Assembly (NCBI GenBank): GCA_023229615.1
Contig: JALNYX010000001.1
Coordinates: forward strand, 43,712 to 72,063
Direction of reading: 5' to 3'
DNA length: 28,352 nucleotides
Source: Candidatus Moraniibacteriota bacterium
GTDB lineage: Bacteria; Patescibacteriota; Minisyncoccia; Moranbacterales; UBA9337
Position numbers and translations under genes: made by a program. Below the pieces are notes generated by a model that made no database searches, had not been told where the DNA came from, and saw only the letters and a program-made list of their open reading frames with translations. Below are positions 12,608 through 19,922 of this stretch, piece after piece (positions within the stretch are counted from its first letter, which is position 1; every line of letters starts with the position of its first letter).

Positions 12608-12633
12608 AGCCAGCAGTCTATCTGCTGGCTTTT
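12608..12633 (+). terminator. Second terminator before the mobile-element genes
   Basis: AGCCAGCAG (12608-12616), TCTAT, CTGCTGGCT (12622-12630), then TTTT. With the previous terminator it insulates the small RNA from the genes starting at 12660. Confidence 0.85.
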
Positions 12634-12659
12634 GTCGTTTTGAGTATGAAATATTCAAA

Positions 12660-12800
12660 ATGCTTTCCCAAGATCAATTAAAAGAATTTAAAGAATTATA
12701 TCTCCAAACATTTGGGGTTGTTATTTCTGATCAGGAAGCAATTGATTACAGCGAAACATTATTAAGATTACTTACTGCGGTTTATAAGCCAAGTGAATAA
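12660..12800 (+). CDS. 46-residue conserved-looking small protein of the mobile element
   Basis: ATG at 12660, TAA at 12798-12800, product of 46 residues beginning MLSQDQLKEFKELYLQTFG and ending LLRLLTAVYKPSE. The pattern of an acidic helix, then FGxxxSDxEAxDxxxxLLRLxxxVYKP, matches small proteins I associate with recombinase-bearing elements of Patescibacteria and Firmicutes; this is from memory. It is followed after one base by the ATG of the next gene (TAATATG), so the two are translationally coupled, which is good evidence that it is real despite its length. It lacks a ribosome binding site and lies 27 bases after a terminator, so its promoter is not obvious. Function unknown, possibly regulatory. 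Confidence 0.7.
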   Translation: MLSQDQLKEFKELYLQTFGVVISDQEAIDYSETLLRLLTAVYKPSE

Positions 12801-12801
12801 T

Positions 12802-13179
12802 ATGACTAGAAGAAATATAAATAGCTTGATAATAGATTTACTGAGGGAAAAGCCTATAGCTTTTAACCCAGCACTTGGTAGGATAATTGGAAGTGCTACA
12901 GCAGGGCTTTTTATGTCTCAGTTACTTTATTGGTGGGATAAAGGGCATAAGAAAAATTGTATTTTTAAGACCATGAATGAATTTAAGAAAGAAACTTGTC
13001 TAACAAGATCGGAGCAAGACACTGCTATAAAAAAATGGAAGCAATTAGGAATTTTAGCTGTGGAAAATAAGGGCATACCTCAAAAGAGACATTTTTATAT
13101 AAATATTGAAAAAATGGTTGGATTACTTGAAAAAAGAGCGTCCGAAAAAAATATAGATGGCTTCTATATAGAAAAATAA
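12802..13179 (+). CDS. Winged-helix replication-type protein of the mobile element
   Basis: The start is set at the ATG 12802 (GTG at 12793 is in frame but overlaps the previous gene), giving 125 residues. The motif FNPALGRIIGSATAGLFMSQ, the LLYWWDKG box and the following TRSEQDTAIKKWKQLGIL form a winged helix of the type found in phage and plasmid replication or DnaD-like proteins. Such proteins bind DNA and assist replication initiation of the element. It is coupled to the 46-residue gene upstream. After the TAA stop the same frame stays open for a further 43 codons (to a TGA at 13310-13312) with a Gln/Thr/Arg-rich content like the tails of related proteins, so a nonsense mutation may have shortened it. 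Confidence 0.72.
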   Translation: MTRRNINSLIIDLLREKPIAFNPALGRIIGSATAGLFMSQLLYWWDKGHKKNCIFKTMNEFKKETCLTRSEQDTAIKKWKQLGILAVENKGIPQKRHFYINIEKMVGLLEKRASEKNIDGFYIEK

Positions 13180-13366
13180 TCTGCAGAATCCAACTTACAA
13201 GTTTGCAAGATTCGACAAACTAATTTGCAAATCCATACAAAATATTACAGAGATAAACATCAGAGATTAACTCAGAGAGTACTAACAGAGATTCCATCCT
13301 ACAGATGGTGATCAATTTTTTTCAAAAATTAATCATTTTCTCATAATTATTAAATACGTAAATCCA

Positions 13367-13786
13367 ATGAAAAAATCTAAAAATAAAACTGGTCGTCCAT
13401 TATTGATAACAAAAGAAAAGGAAGAGATTTTGATAAATATGTTAGCGGACGGAATGAGTCAAGCAAAAGCCTGTGTTTATGTGGGCATAAGTGAAGATAC
13501 CATCATAAGACACAAGAAAAAGTTTTGCGGGTTTTGCGAACGTTTAGAGACTGCCAAACTAGAAACGCATAAGCTTGCTCACAAGAGCATAAAAGTTGGA
13601 ATGGTAAAAGACTGGAAAGCGGCCGCATGGTGGCTGGAAAGAATGGAACCCGAACGCTTCAAGGAGAAAAAAGAAATCGAAATATCGAAACCAAGCCTTA
13701 TTATGGATATGTTTGACGATGATGAAGATAAAGAAAAGAAAAATAAGAATGAAGACAAAAAAGATCCTAATTGGTATGAACTGTAG
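13367..13786 (+). CDS. Phage terminase small-subunit-like DNA-binding protein
   Basis: A 139-residue protein. An N-terminal helix-turn-helix (GRPLLITKEKEEIL, MLADGMSQAKACVYVGISEDTIIRHKK, about 8-52) is followed by a helical region with ETAKLETHKLAHKSIKVGMVKDWKAAAWWLERMEPERFKEK (about 60-102), the pattern of phage terminase small subunits that recognise DNA for packaging. The acidic/Lys-rich tail is low complexity. No large subunit or capsid gene is present in the window, so the protein more likely serves as a DNA-binding regulator in a satellite-like element, or is a remnant of a phage. It sits between the winged-helix gene and the recombinase on the same strand. Confidence 0.7.
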   Translation: MKKSKNKTGRPLLITKEKEEILINMLADGMSQAKACVYVGISEDTIIRHKKKFCGFCERLETAKLETHKLAHKSIKVGMVKDWKAAAWWLERMEPERFKEKKEIEISKPSLIMDMFDDDEDKEKKNKNEDKKDPNWYEL

Positions 13787-13859
13787 CTTTACCCACTAGC
13801 TTTAATAAGATTTTAGAGTATGATGTTTGTTGAAAAAACTAATCATTAAAATTAAAACA

Positions 13860-15464
13860 ATGAATCAAGAAGGAAGGGCAAATAAATACATTTTGTACGC
13901 CAGAAAATCATCTGAAAGTGAGGATCGACAGATGGCCTCAATAGACTCGCAGATTGATGAACTTAGTAAGCTGGCCAAAGACAATGGACTGCGGGTTATT
14001 GAAGTGATGCAAGAATCGATGTCGGCCAAAGCTCCTGGCAGAAAAGTATTCAACGAAATGATTGAGAAAATAAAAAAGGGCGAGGCTGATGGAATCCTAT
14101 GTTGGAAACTTAATCGTCTGGCCAGAAATCCAGTGGACGGCGGAACAGTTAGCTGGGCTCTGCAAAATGAAATTATAAAACATGTCTTCACCTTCGGCCG
14201 AAGTTACTACCCAACTGACAATGTGCTGATGATGGCAGTTGAGCTTGGAATGGCCAATCAATTCATTCGAGACTTAAGCACTGATACAAAGCGAGGTCTG
14301 CGAAACAAAGCCGAGCGAGGTTGGTATCCGAATGGTTCCCCACTTGGATACAGGCACAATCCAATCAAACTCAAAGGTGAAAAAGAAATCATAAAGGATC
14401 CAGAAAAATTTGAAGTAATTCAAAAAATGCTAAAGATGGTAGCTTCGGGAAAGCTCACCCCTCCAGAGGCATACAGAAAAGGAACTGCTGAATGGGGTTT
14501 CACGAATAAGCATAATCAAAAAGTGGCAATCAGTTCTTGGTACGCCATGATGAATAATCCCTTCTATTACGGATACTATGAATTCCCATCTGATAGCGGA
14601 CAATGGTTTAAGGGAAAACACGAGCCAATGATCACACAGGCTGAATTCGAAAAAACTCAAATAATCCTTGGCCGGCGAGGCACGACTAGACCACGAAAGT
14701 ATAGCTTCAAATATACTGGAGCAGTTAGATGCGGAATATGCGAAGCATCAGTGGTGGCTGAACACAAAGTTAAAAAATGTAAGAATGGAAAAACTCATTA
14801 TTACATCTACTACCACTGCAGTCACAGACTAGATCCGAAATGCGATCAAAAGGTAGTCGAAGAAAAGAAGCTGGAAGAAGAAATCATCGGAATTCTGAAA
14901 AGAATAAAGATTCATCCGACATTCCTTGATTGGGCAATTGAAAAATTGCGAAAAGAAAACAAAGAAGAAATTGAGGAAAAGAAACAATTATCGGAAAATC
15001 GCAAAAAAGAATACGAAGCTTGCGATAGGAAGTTAGATACGCTCCTGAATATGCGAATAAATGGCGAATTAAGCGAAGGCGAGTTCATAACGAAGAAAGA
15101 TGAGCTAACCAAGGAAAAAGCACGTCTGAAAGCAAATTTGGACGCTTTTGAAAACAATTCAACCCACTGGATAGATCAGCTAGAAGAAACGAAAGAATTG
15201 TTGAACCTTGCTCAAGATTCACTGGATAAATTCAAGAATGGCGATGAAGCAAAGCGAAAAGAGATATTTCGGTCAATTGGTTCGAACCTCTCACTTTCTG
15301 AGAAAAAACTCAATATCAGAGCCAATAATAAACTTATTGGCCTTGAAATAATCTCTTCCGAGTTAAGCAGTATATTTAAGAAGTTCGAACCTCTGAATTT
15401 GCCCGAAGATAAAGAAAAACTAGAGCTTTTATACTCTAGTTCTCCAGTTCTGCTCCGACGGTAG
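13860..15464 (+). CDS. Large serine recombinase (integrase) of the mobile element
   Basis: A 534-residue site-specific recombinase; ATG at 13860 is preferred to an upstream TTG at 13827. The resolvase catalytic domain (1-145) shows YARKSSES with catalytic S17, DSQIDEL and KLNRLARNP carrying conserved Arg (R86, R89). The recombinase domain follows (NKAERGWYPNGSPLGYRHNP, about 165-285), then a zinc ribbon (RCGICEASV, YHCSHRLDPKCDQK), a long coiled coil (about 340-460) and a C-terminal tail with GSNLSLSEKKLNIR. Large serine recombinases integrate and excise elements at short att sites. The last four codons and stop overlap the 3' end of the tRNA-Thr gene on the other strand, which points to the tRNA end as the integration junction. 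No ribosome binding site is seen. It appears intact. Confidence 0.92.
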   Translation: MNQEGRANKYILYARKSSESEDRQMASIDSQIDELSKLAKDNGLRVIEVMQESMSAKAPGRKVFNEMIEKIKKGEADGILCWKLNRLARNPVDGGTVSWALQNEIIKHVFTFGRSYYPTDNVLMMAVELGMANQFIRDLSTDTKRGLRNKAERGWYPNGSPLGYRHNPIKLKGEKEIIKDPEKFEVIQKMLKMVASGKLTPPEAYRKGTAEWGFTNKHNQKVAISSWYAMMNNPFYYGYYEFPSDSGQWFKGKHEPMITQAEFEKTQIILGRRGTTRPRKYSFKYTGAVRCGICEASVVAEHKVKKCKNGKTHYYIYYHCSHRLDPKCDQKVVEEKKLEEEIIGILKRIKIHPTFLDWAIEKLRKENKEEIEEKKQLSENRKKEYEACDRKLDTLLNMRINGELSEGEFITKKDELTKEKARLKANLDAFENNSTHWIDQLEETKELLNLAQDSLDKFKNGDEAKRKEIFRSIGSNLSLSEKKLNIRANNKLIGLEIISSELSSIFKKFEPLNLPEDKEKLELLYSSSPVLLRR

Positions 15465-15492
15465 GATTCGAACCTACGACCAAGTGATTACA

Positions 15493-16026
15493 CTCTTGGC
15501 AAGTGGACTATATCATTCTCTCATAATTTTATAACAATGAGAGATTGGGCGCTTTTAGTCTCTACACCTTTCCCGAGAATTAAAACCCGTCGGGACTTGG
15601 CTCGGTATTAGAGTGGCTCTCCTTCACCGAATTCACCCAATTTTTCGATCAGAGTCACCTCTGAAAGCTGCCTAGCATGGACTTCTATGTGACAATTACT
15701 GCATAATAAAATGCATTTGTCTAACTCAGATTTTACTCGATCCCATGACCGAGTATATCCTTTCTCTGAGACACCGAAATCTTTTGCTGCAGGTTCCAAA
15801 TGATGAAAAGCAAGAGCGTTTTCACATTTGTTGTATCCGCATATTTGACAAGCACCTCCTTTATATTGGAGAGATTTCTTCTTGATATCCTTTCTTCTTT
15901 TATCAACAAAAAATTTGCTTTTGCATTGCGGACTACAGAACCTGCGCCGTGGTTTTACATTTTTTGTACAAATTTTCCAAGCACATTTCATATGCTATAT
16001 TATACAAAAATATAAGCCAAATTGAC
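15493..16026 (-). ncRNA. Self-splicing group I intron with an HNH ORF
   Basis: A 534-nt intron in the tRNA-Thr anticodon loop. The 5' exon ends in U and the intron ends in G, as group I splicing requires. The P7 signature is visible on the minus strand: GTGTAGAGACTA (near 15570-15556) and GATATAGTCC (15514-15505). Near the 5' end TTTGGCT (16021-16015) can pair with AGCCAA (15602-15597), which places the HNH reading frame in the loop of a P1/P2-region helix. The catalytic core occupies 15493-15600. Subtype is not assigned. Confidence 0.85.
15608..15991 (-). CDS. HNH homing endonuclease encoded in the group I intron
   Basis: A 127-residue protein starting 36 bases after the 5' splice site. An N-terminal zinc-binding segment (C3, C8, C19, C23) is followed by an HNH nuclease domain: GACQICGY (C48, C51), AFHHLEP (H63, H64) and LLCSNCHIEVHA (C97, C100, H101, H105). 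HNH homing enzymes cut intron-less alleles to spread the intron. The stop codon lies just before the AGCCAA helix of the intron core, so translation does not run through the core. No ribosome binding site is seen. It is probably intact and specific for the tRNA-Thr anticodon region. Confidence 0.88.
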   Translation of the reverse strand: MKCAWKICTKNVKPRRRFCSPQCKSKFFVDKRRKDIKKKSLQYKGGACQICGYNKCENALAFHHLEPAAKDFGVSEKGYTRSWDRVKSELDKCILLCSNCHIEVHARQLSEVTLIEKLGEFGEGEPL

Positions 16027-16115
16027 AGTCACCTGCGCTACCACTGCGCCACGTCGGAATATAATATTCAATTTCAATCGATACAAGTCCTATTATAACG
16101 GAAAGCCGAAATAAA

Positions 16116-16751
16116 TCAAGAGCGAGAGGGGTGGTGGAATATTATTACTGGGATTATTACGATCATTCCAATAATAAAGGCGATAATCTGGTAATGAACC
16201 GGAATGGAGCCGATATAGGCCAATGTGACAGTAGCGGGAATAACTCCAATAAGGGTGGTGAGAAAATATATTTTCCAGCCGATATCTGTGAAAAGTCCCA
16301 AGGCATAACTAATGATGTCTACTGGAGTTACGATGCGCAAAAAAATCAAATACCCAAAAAGATTTTTTTGAGGAATATGTTTGTAACTTTCTTTGATTTT
16401 TTTTAGGGAAACAAATTTTCCGACAATGCCGGATCCATATTTTCGGGCAATCCAAAATGCTATCATTGATCCCAGTGTCCAACCGAAAGTGCTGATGATA
16501 ATTGTCCAAAATATTCCCCACAAACTCACCGAAAGGGGAATGAGTGGAATGCTGGTAAATGGAGCGATGACGATTGCCAAGATGATGGCGAGAACATAGA
16601 AAACAATTCCCAAAAAATTATAACCCATAATCAGGTGGCGAATAGCCTCAGTATATTGCTGAGTTAAAAAAGCAGAAAGCACAAAAATTCCAGCAAGCAC
16701 AATAAGCGGGAAAAGTTCCTTGGTCAAATTTTTTCTATTCATTTTTTTCAT
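16116..16751 (-). CDS. VTT-domain (DedA/TVP38-like) membrane protein
   Basis: A 211-residue integral membrane protein with about five hydrophobic segments. The VTT-domain hallmarks are present: STFGWTLGSMIAFWIARKYG (about 87-106) and FLRIVTPVDIISYALGL (about 138-154), the second with the Arg and Pro conserved in this family. DedA/TVP38 proteins act in lipid flipping and membrane homeostasis (undecaprenyl phosphate or phospholipid recycling). The N-terminus is MKKMNRKNLTKE; M4 (16742) is an alternative start. It is divergent from rubrerythrin, with 176 bases between. Substrate unknown. Confidence 0.85.
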   Translation of the reverse strand: MKKMNRKNLTKELFPLIVLAGIFVLSAFLTQQYTEAIRHLIMGYNFLGIVFYVLAIILAIVIAPFTSIPLIPLSVSLWGIFWTIIISTFGWTLGSMIAFWIARKYGSGIVGKFVSLKKIKESYKHIPQKNLFGYLIFLRIVTPVDIISYALGLFTDIGWKIYFLTTLIGVIPATVTLAYIGSIPVHYQIIAFIIGMIVIIPVIIFHHPSRS

Positions 16752-16927
16752 AACCTCAGCATATCATCATTGCTAACTTGAGGAAAGATATGGCGCAAGA
16801 TGAAATATTTTCTATTGATATCCGTATTACAAAATAATAATGGCATAATTATTTGAGCTATGCTAATCTGATGGTGTAATTATTTATTTTTTGATATAGT
16901 TTGAAATAAAAATTAACGCAAAAGATT

Positions 16928-17431
16928 ATGACAAAAACACAGGAAAATTTGAGAGCGGCTTTTGCCGGCGAGTCTCAGGCTAATCGAAAATATTTGGCTT
17001 TTGCCAAGGTGGCGGAAAAAGAAGGAAAGATGAATTTGGCGAAATTATTCCGAGCCGTGGCGGAAGGGGAAACTGTTCACGCTCTTAATCACTGGAATGT
17101 TTTGGGCGAAGCAAAAGATAGCGCTCAAAACTTGAAAGCGGCGATTGAGGGGGAAACATATGAAATCGAGAAAATGTATCCCGAGTTTATTTCTGAGGCT
17201 AAAGAAGAAAAAAGCGTGCCAGCGGAAATGAGTTTCGATAAAGCTAATGAAGTGGAAAAAAGGCATCAGAGTTTGTACTCGGAGGCTTTGGAAAAAGTTG
17301 AAGCGGGATCTGACATTGAAGAAAAGAAATATTTTGTTTGTGGAGTTTGCGGATATTTGGCAGAAGGAGAAGCGCCGGATAATTGTCCAATCTGCGGAGC
17401 GCCCAAAGAGAAATTTTCTGAAATTGTCTAA
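16928..17431 (+). CDS. Rubrerythrin
   Basis: A 167-residue non-haem iron protein that reduces hydrogen peroxide. An N-terminal ferritin-like di-iron domain (about 1-130) shows the ligands in AGESQANRKY (E15), AEGETVHA (E48, H51), EGETYE and NEVEKRHQ (H113). A C-terminal rubredoxin domain (134-164) has CGVC (138, 141) and CPIC (153, 156). It needs an electron donor, usually rubredoxin or an NADH oxidoreductase, not present in this window. No Shine-Dalgarno sequence. A strong terminator follows at 17437-17473, so it is monocistronic. Expected to be cytoplasmic and protective for an anaerobic or microaerophilic cell. Confidence 0.93.
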   Translation: MTKTQENLRAAFAGESQANRKYLAFAKVAEKEGKMNLAKLFRAVAEGETVHALNHWNVLGEAKDSAQNLKAAIEGETYEIEKMYPEFISEAKEEKSVPAEMSFDKANEVEKRHQSLYSEALEKVEAGSDIEEKKYFVCGVCGYLAEGEAPDNCPICGAPKEKFSEIV

Positions 17432-17436
17432 GAAAT

Positions 17437-17473
17437 AAAAAAACAGCAATTCTGGTTTGATTGCTGTTTTTTT
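17437..17473 (+). terminator. Terminator of rubrerythrin
   Basis: ACAGCAAT (17443-17450) with ATTGCTGT (17460-17467), extended by A:T pairs (17437-17442 with 17468-17473), then more T's. Confidence 0.9.
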
Positions 17474-17522
17474 ATTTTTTGGTGCGTGATATAATCAAGA
17501 TATAAAAAAGTATTTAAAAAAT

Positions 17523-18260
17523 ATGGCAAAAGCATTAAAAATAATTATTTTTGTTATTGCTTTAGCAGGATTGAATTTTTGGGTTTGGTCGAATTGGAAA
17601 AAGAGCGATGTCAAATCCGGAAACAGTAATGTTATTTCGCTTCCGGCATTGCCGAGCGCAAGCGATAGTAATAGCAATGCTGATAATAATACTGCCGATA
17701 ACCAACAAAGCGATCCGCTTGCCGATTGGGCGCCTGCTGATAGCCCGAATTCGGATTACAATCCGCCTCTTTTGCATATCGATATTTCCAGGAAACCTTT
17801 CGGAATTTTGGTAAGCCCGGAAAATTCTCCGATTTCTCCGGAAAAATTTACCGGATACCACACCGGGACTGATTTTGAAATCGCTGTGGAAGATTTGAAC
17901 AAAGATGTTTCAGTTTTTGCGGTTTGTTCCGGAGATGTGGAAAGCGTGGAAAAAATCAGCGGGTACGGCGGGGTGATGGTGCAAAAATGTATATTGAATA
18001 ATGAGGATATTAGAGTGATTTACGGGCATATTAATATCGATAAGATTTCCATCAAAGAGGGTGAATACTTGCCAAGTGGCAAAGAATTTGTTATTCTAGC
18101 AGACAATGCGAGCGAGCTTTCCAGTGGTGAAAGAAAACATTTGCATTTGGGAATTTGGAAAGGAACAAAGATTGACGTGCGAGGATATGTGCAAGATGAA
18201 AGTGAACTTTCCGAGTGGATTGATTTCGGTTTGATTGTGGATTTGAATAATATTGAGTGA
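17523..18260 (+). CDS. Membrane-anchored M23 family metallopeptidase
   Basis: A 245-residue protein with one N-terminal membrane helix (about 4-22), a low-complexity Ser/Asn/Asp linker (30-80) and a C-terminal LytM/M23 domain (about 108-225). The zinc ligands are visible: H113 and D117 in GYHTGTDFEI, H169 in VIYGHI, and H206/H208 in KHLHLGIW. M23 enzymes cut peptidoglycan cross-bridges outside the membrane. Residues GERKHLHLG match the HxH motif. No Shine-Dalgarno sequence. It is monocistronic with a terminator at 18279-18315. Confidence 0.88.
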   Translation: MAKALKIIIFVIALAGLNFWVWSNWKKSDVKSGNSNVISLPALPSASDSNSNADNNTADNQQSDPLADWAPADSPNSDYNPPLLHIDISRKPFGILVSPENSPISPEKFTGYHTGTDFEIAVEDLNKDVSVFAVCSGDVESVEKISGYGGVMVQKCILNNEDIRVIYGHINIDKISIKEGEYLPSGKEFVILADNASELSSGERKHLHLGIWKGTKIDVRGYVQDESELSEWIDFGLIVDLNNIE

Positions 18261-18278
18261 TGTTTGCTTTCCTGATGA

Positions 18279-18315
18279 TTCAAGAAAAATATTTTACTAT
18301 ATTTTTTTTCTTGAA
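18279..18315 (+). terminator. AT-rich terminator after the M23 gene
   Basis: TTCAAGAAAAA (18279-18289) pairs with TTTTTCTTGAA (18305-18315), the stem itself carrying the T-run. Confidence 0.65.
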
Positions 18316-18363
18316 TTTTAATTATTTGTATATTAATAATAAATTTGTAAATTTTGTAAGTCT

Positions 18364-19335
18364 ATGTTGATTGATGATGTGACAATTGAAGTTGGGGCTG
18401 GCAAGGGAGGGGATGGCGCTGTGGCTTTCAACAAAAATATGCTTAGTCTTGGTCCGACCGGAGGAGATGGCGGTAATGGAGGAGATGTTTTTTTGGAAGG
18501 CGTTTCTAATATTGGAGCGCTCAAGGTTTATCGAAATCAAAAAGTATTTCATGCCGAGGATGGGAAAAGAGGGGGACAGCAAAGGAAGACGGGAGGAAAT
18601 GGGGAGAATTTGTATTTGAAAGTTCCAGTGGGAACTGTGATTCATTTTGCCAATGGCACGATTCGGGATGTGTTTCATGTTGGGGAGAAAATTCTGGTCG
18701 CTAGCGGTGGAGAGGGAGGAAGAGGTAATTTTTCTTTTCGCTCTTCAAGAAATACTAGTCCAAAAGAATCAACTCTTGGAACAGAAGGAAAGAAAAATCA
18801 ATTGCGTCTTGAGTTAAAATTGATTGCTGATGTCGGATTTGTCGGACTTCCGAATGCTGGAAAATCGAGCCTTATCAATGAACTCACTAATGCGAACAGT
18901 CGAGTGGGGAATTATAATTTTACCACTTTGGAACCGAGCTTGGGAGCATATTATGATTTGATTTTGGCGGATATCCCTGGGCTTATTGAAGGTGCCTCAG
19001 AAGGAAAAGGATTGGGAATAAAATTTTTGCGGCACATTGAAAGAACGCGAGTGATTTTTCATTTTGTTTCTTGTGAATCTGATGACCCCGCCAGAGACTA
19101 TGAAATTATCAGAAAGGAACTAGCGGCGCATAATCCAGAACTCATTGAAAAAGATGAATATTTATTTCTCAGCAAGAGTGATTTGCTCCCGGAAAAAGAG
19201 TTGGCAAAAAAGATGAAAGTTTTGCAAAAAATAAACCCGGAAGCGATTGCCATTTCCATTATCGATGAAAACAGTTTGCAAAAAGTGAAAAATATCTTAG
19301 CGCAGGTCGCCGAGAAAAGGAAAATGGTAGAATAA
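18364..19335 (+). CDS. obg: GTPase Obg/CgtA
   Basis: A 323-residue GTPase needed for large-subunit ribosome maturation and growth control. The glycine-rich Obg domain (1-155) shows GAGKGGDGAVAF, GPTGGDGGNGGDVF and GGEGGRGN. The G domain (156-320) has G1 GLPNAGKSS (161-169), switch motif TTLEP (187-191), G3 DIPG (203-206) and G4 SKSD (270-273; the usual form is NKxD, so Asn is replaced by Ser). The C-terminal OCT domain is absent, which is common in small genomes. No ribosome binding site. A terminator follows at 19363-19404. Confidence 0.95.
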   Translation: MLIDDVTIEVGAGKGGDGAVAFNKNMLSLGPTGGDGGNGGDVFLEGVSNIGALKVYRNQKVFHAEDGKRGGQQRKTGGNGENLYLKVPVGTVIHFANGTIRDVFHVGEKILVASGGEGGRGNFSFRSSRNTSPKESTLGTEGKKNQLRLELKLIADVGFVGLPNAGKSSLINELTNANSRVGNYNFTTLEPSLGAYYDLILADIPGLIEGASEGKGLGIKFLRHIERTRVIFHFVSCESDDPARDYEIIRKELAAHNPELIEKDEYLFLSKSDLLPEKELAKKMKVLQKINPEAIAISIIDENSLQKVKNILAQVAEKRKMVE

Positions 19336-19362
19336 ATTTCAAAATATTTGAATATAAAAAAT

Positions 19363-19404
19363 AAAAGTACGTACTCAGGAGTATTTCCAGGTACGTACTT
19401 TTTT
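19363..19404. terminator. Shared terminator between obg and the convergent coiled-coil gene
   Basis: AAAAGTACGTAC (19363-19374) pairs with GTACGTACTTTT (19391-19402), a 12-bp stem with T-runs on both strands. Confidence 0.88.
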
Positions 19405-19420
19405 AAAGCAAGAGTTTTTT

Positions 19421-19774
19421 TTATTTCACTTTTCGAAAGACAACTTTGTAAACCGGTTCATATTCGTTTTCGTATTCGTCGGTGATAGAGATGGGTTTTC
19501 CTTCAGCAACGCTAGTGATGGCAATGTCGCTAATCATTTCATTGAGTTTTTCAATTTCAAGTTTGAGATCTTCCATTCTTTGCCAACGCATACCCATTTT
19601 TTGCTGAACAATCGCTTCAAGTTGTTTTTTCTTTTCGCGAAGCTCTGTGGCCTTGTCGACAATCACTTCATAATCATCGGCTTGAGCGAGCATATCCTTG
19701 TATTCTTCGCGGATGTCTTTTTGTTCCTTTTTTATTTCTTTCACCTTGTTGAATATTTCTTGGATGTCTTGCAT
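19421..19774 (-). CDS. Coiled-coil protein of unknown function
   Basis: A 117-residue charged helical protein: residues 1-85 form a heptad-rich coiled coil (EIFNKVKEIKKEQKDI, ATELREKKKQLEAIVQQ, MEDLKLEIEKLNEMI), and the last 30 residues end in an acidic/aromatic stretch (DEYENEYEPVYKVVFRKVK). No membrane segment and no known motif. It is convergent with obg and shares its terminator. The upstream region (19775-19922) contains no clear promoter. I do not recognise it. Confidence 0.75.
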   Translation of the reverse strand: MQDIQEIFNKVKEIKKEQKDIREEYKDMLAQADDYEVIVDKATELREKKKQLEAIVQQKMGMRWQRMEDLKLEIEKLNEMISDIAITSVAEGKPISITDEYENEYEPVYKVVFRKVK

Positions 19775-19922
19775 AGTGTTTATTTTTTTAAATTATTTTT
19801 TTATGAAACAACAAAATCAATTGTAGCACAAGAAAAGAAAAACGGAAAATTTGCCCCAGATAAGTAAAGAAGATATGATTAAAACAAGGGTAAATTCTTA
19901 AGATGTAAAATGAATTAAATTT

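Larger units (their letters stand above)
15453..16058 (-). tRNA. tRNA-Thr(UGU) gene interrupted by a group I intron
   Basis: The 5' exon is 16058-16027: acceptor TCCGACG, D-arm GCGC-AGTGGTA-GCGC, anticodon stem GGTGA, then CT. The 3' exon is 15492-15453: TGTAA, TCACT, variable TGGTC, T-arm GTAGG-TTCGAAT-CCTAC, acceptor CGTCGGA, discriminator G. Joining gives the loop CT-TGT-AA, anticodon UGU, an excellent tRNA-Thr match. The intron (15493-16026) lies between U33 and U34. The first pair is T1:A72 rather than the usual G1:C72, CCA is not encoded, and the 3' end overlaps the recombinase gene. The 3' end is probably the integration target of the adjacent element. Confidence 0.88.

Noticed and set aside
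12793..12801. GTG start for the winged-helix gene
   Set aside because: It would overlap the end of the 46-codon gene; the ATG at 12802 fits translational coupling better.
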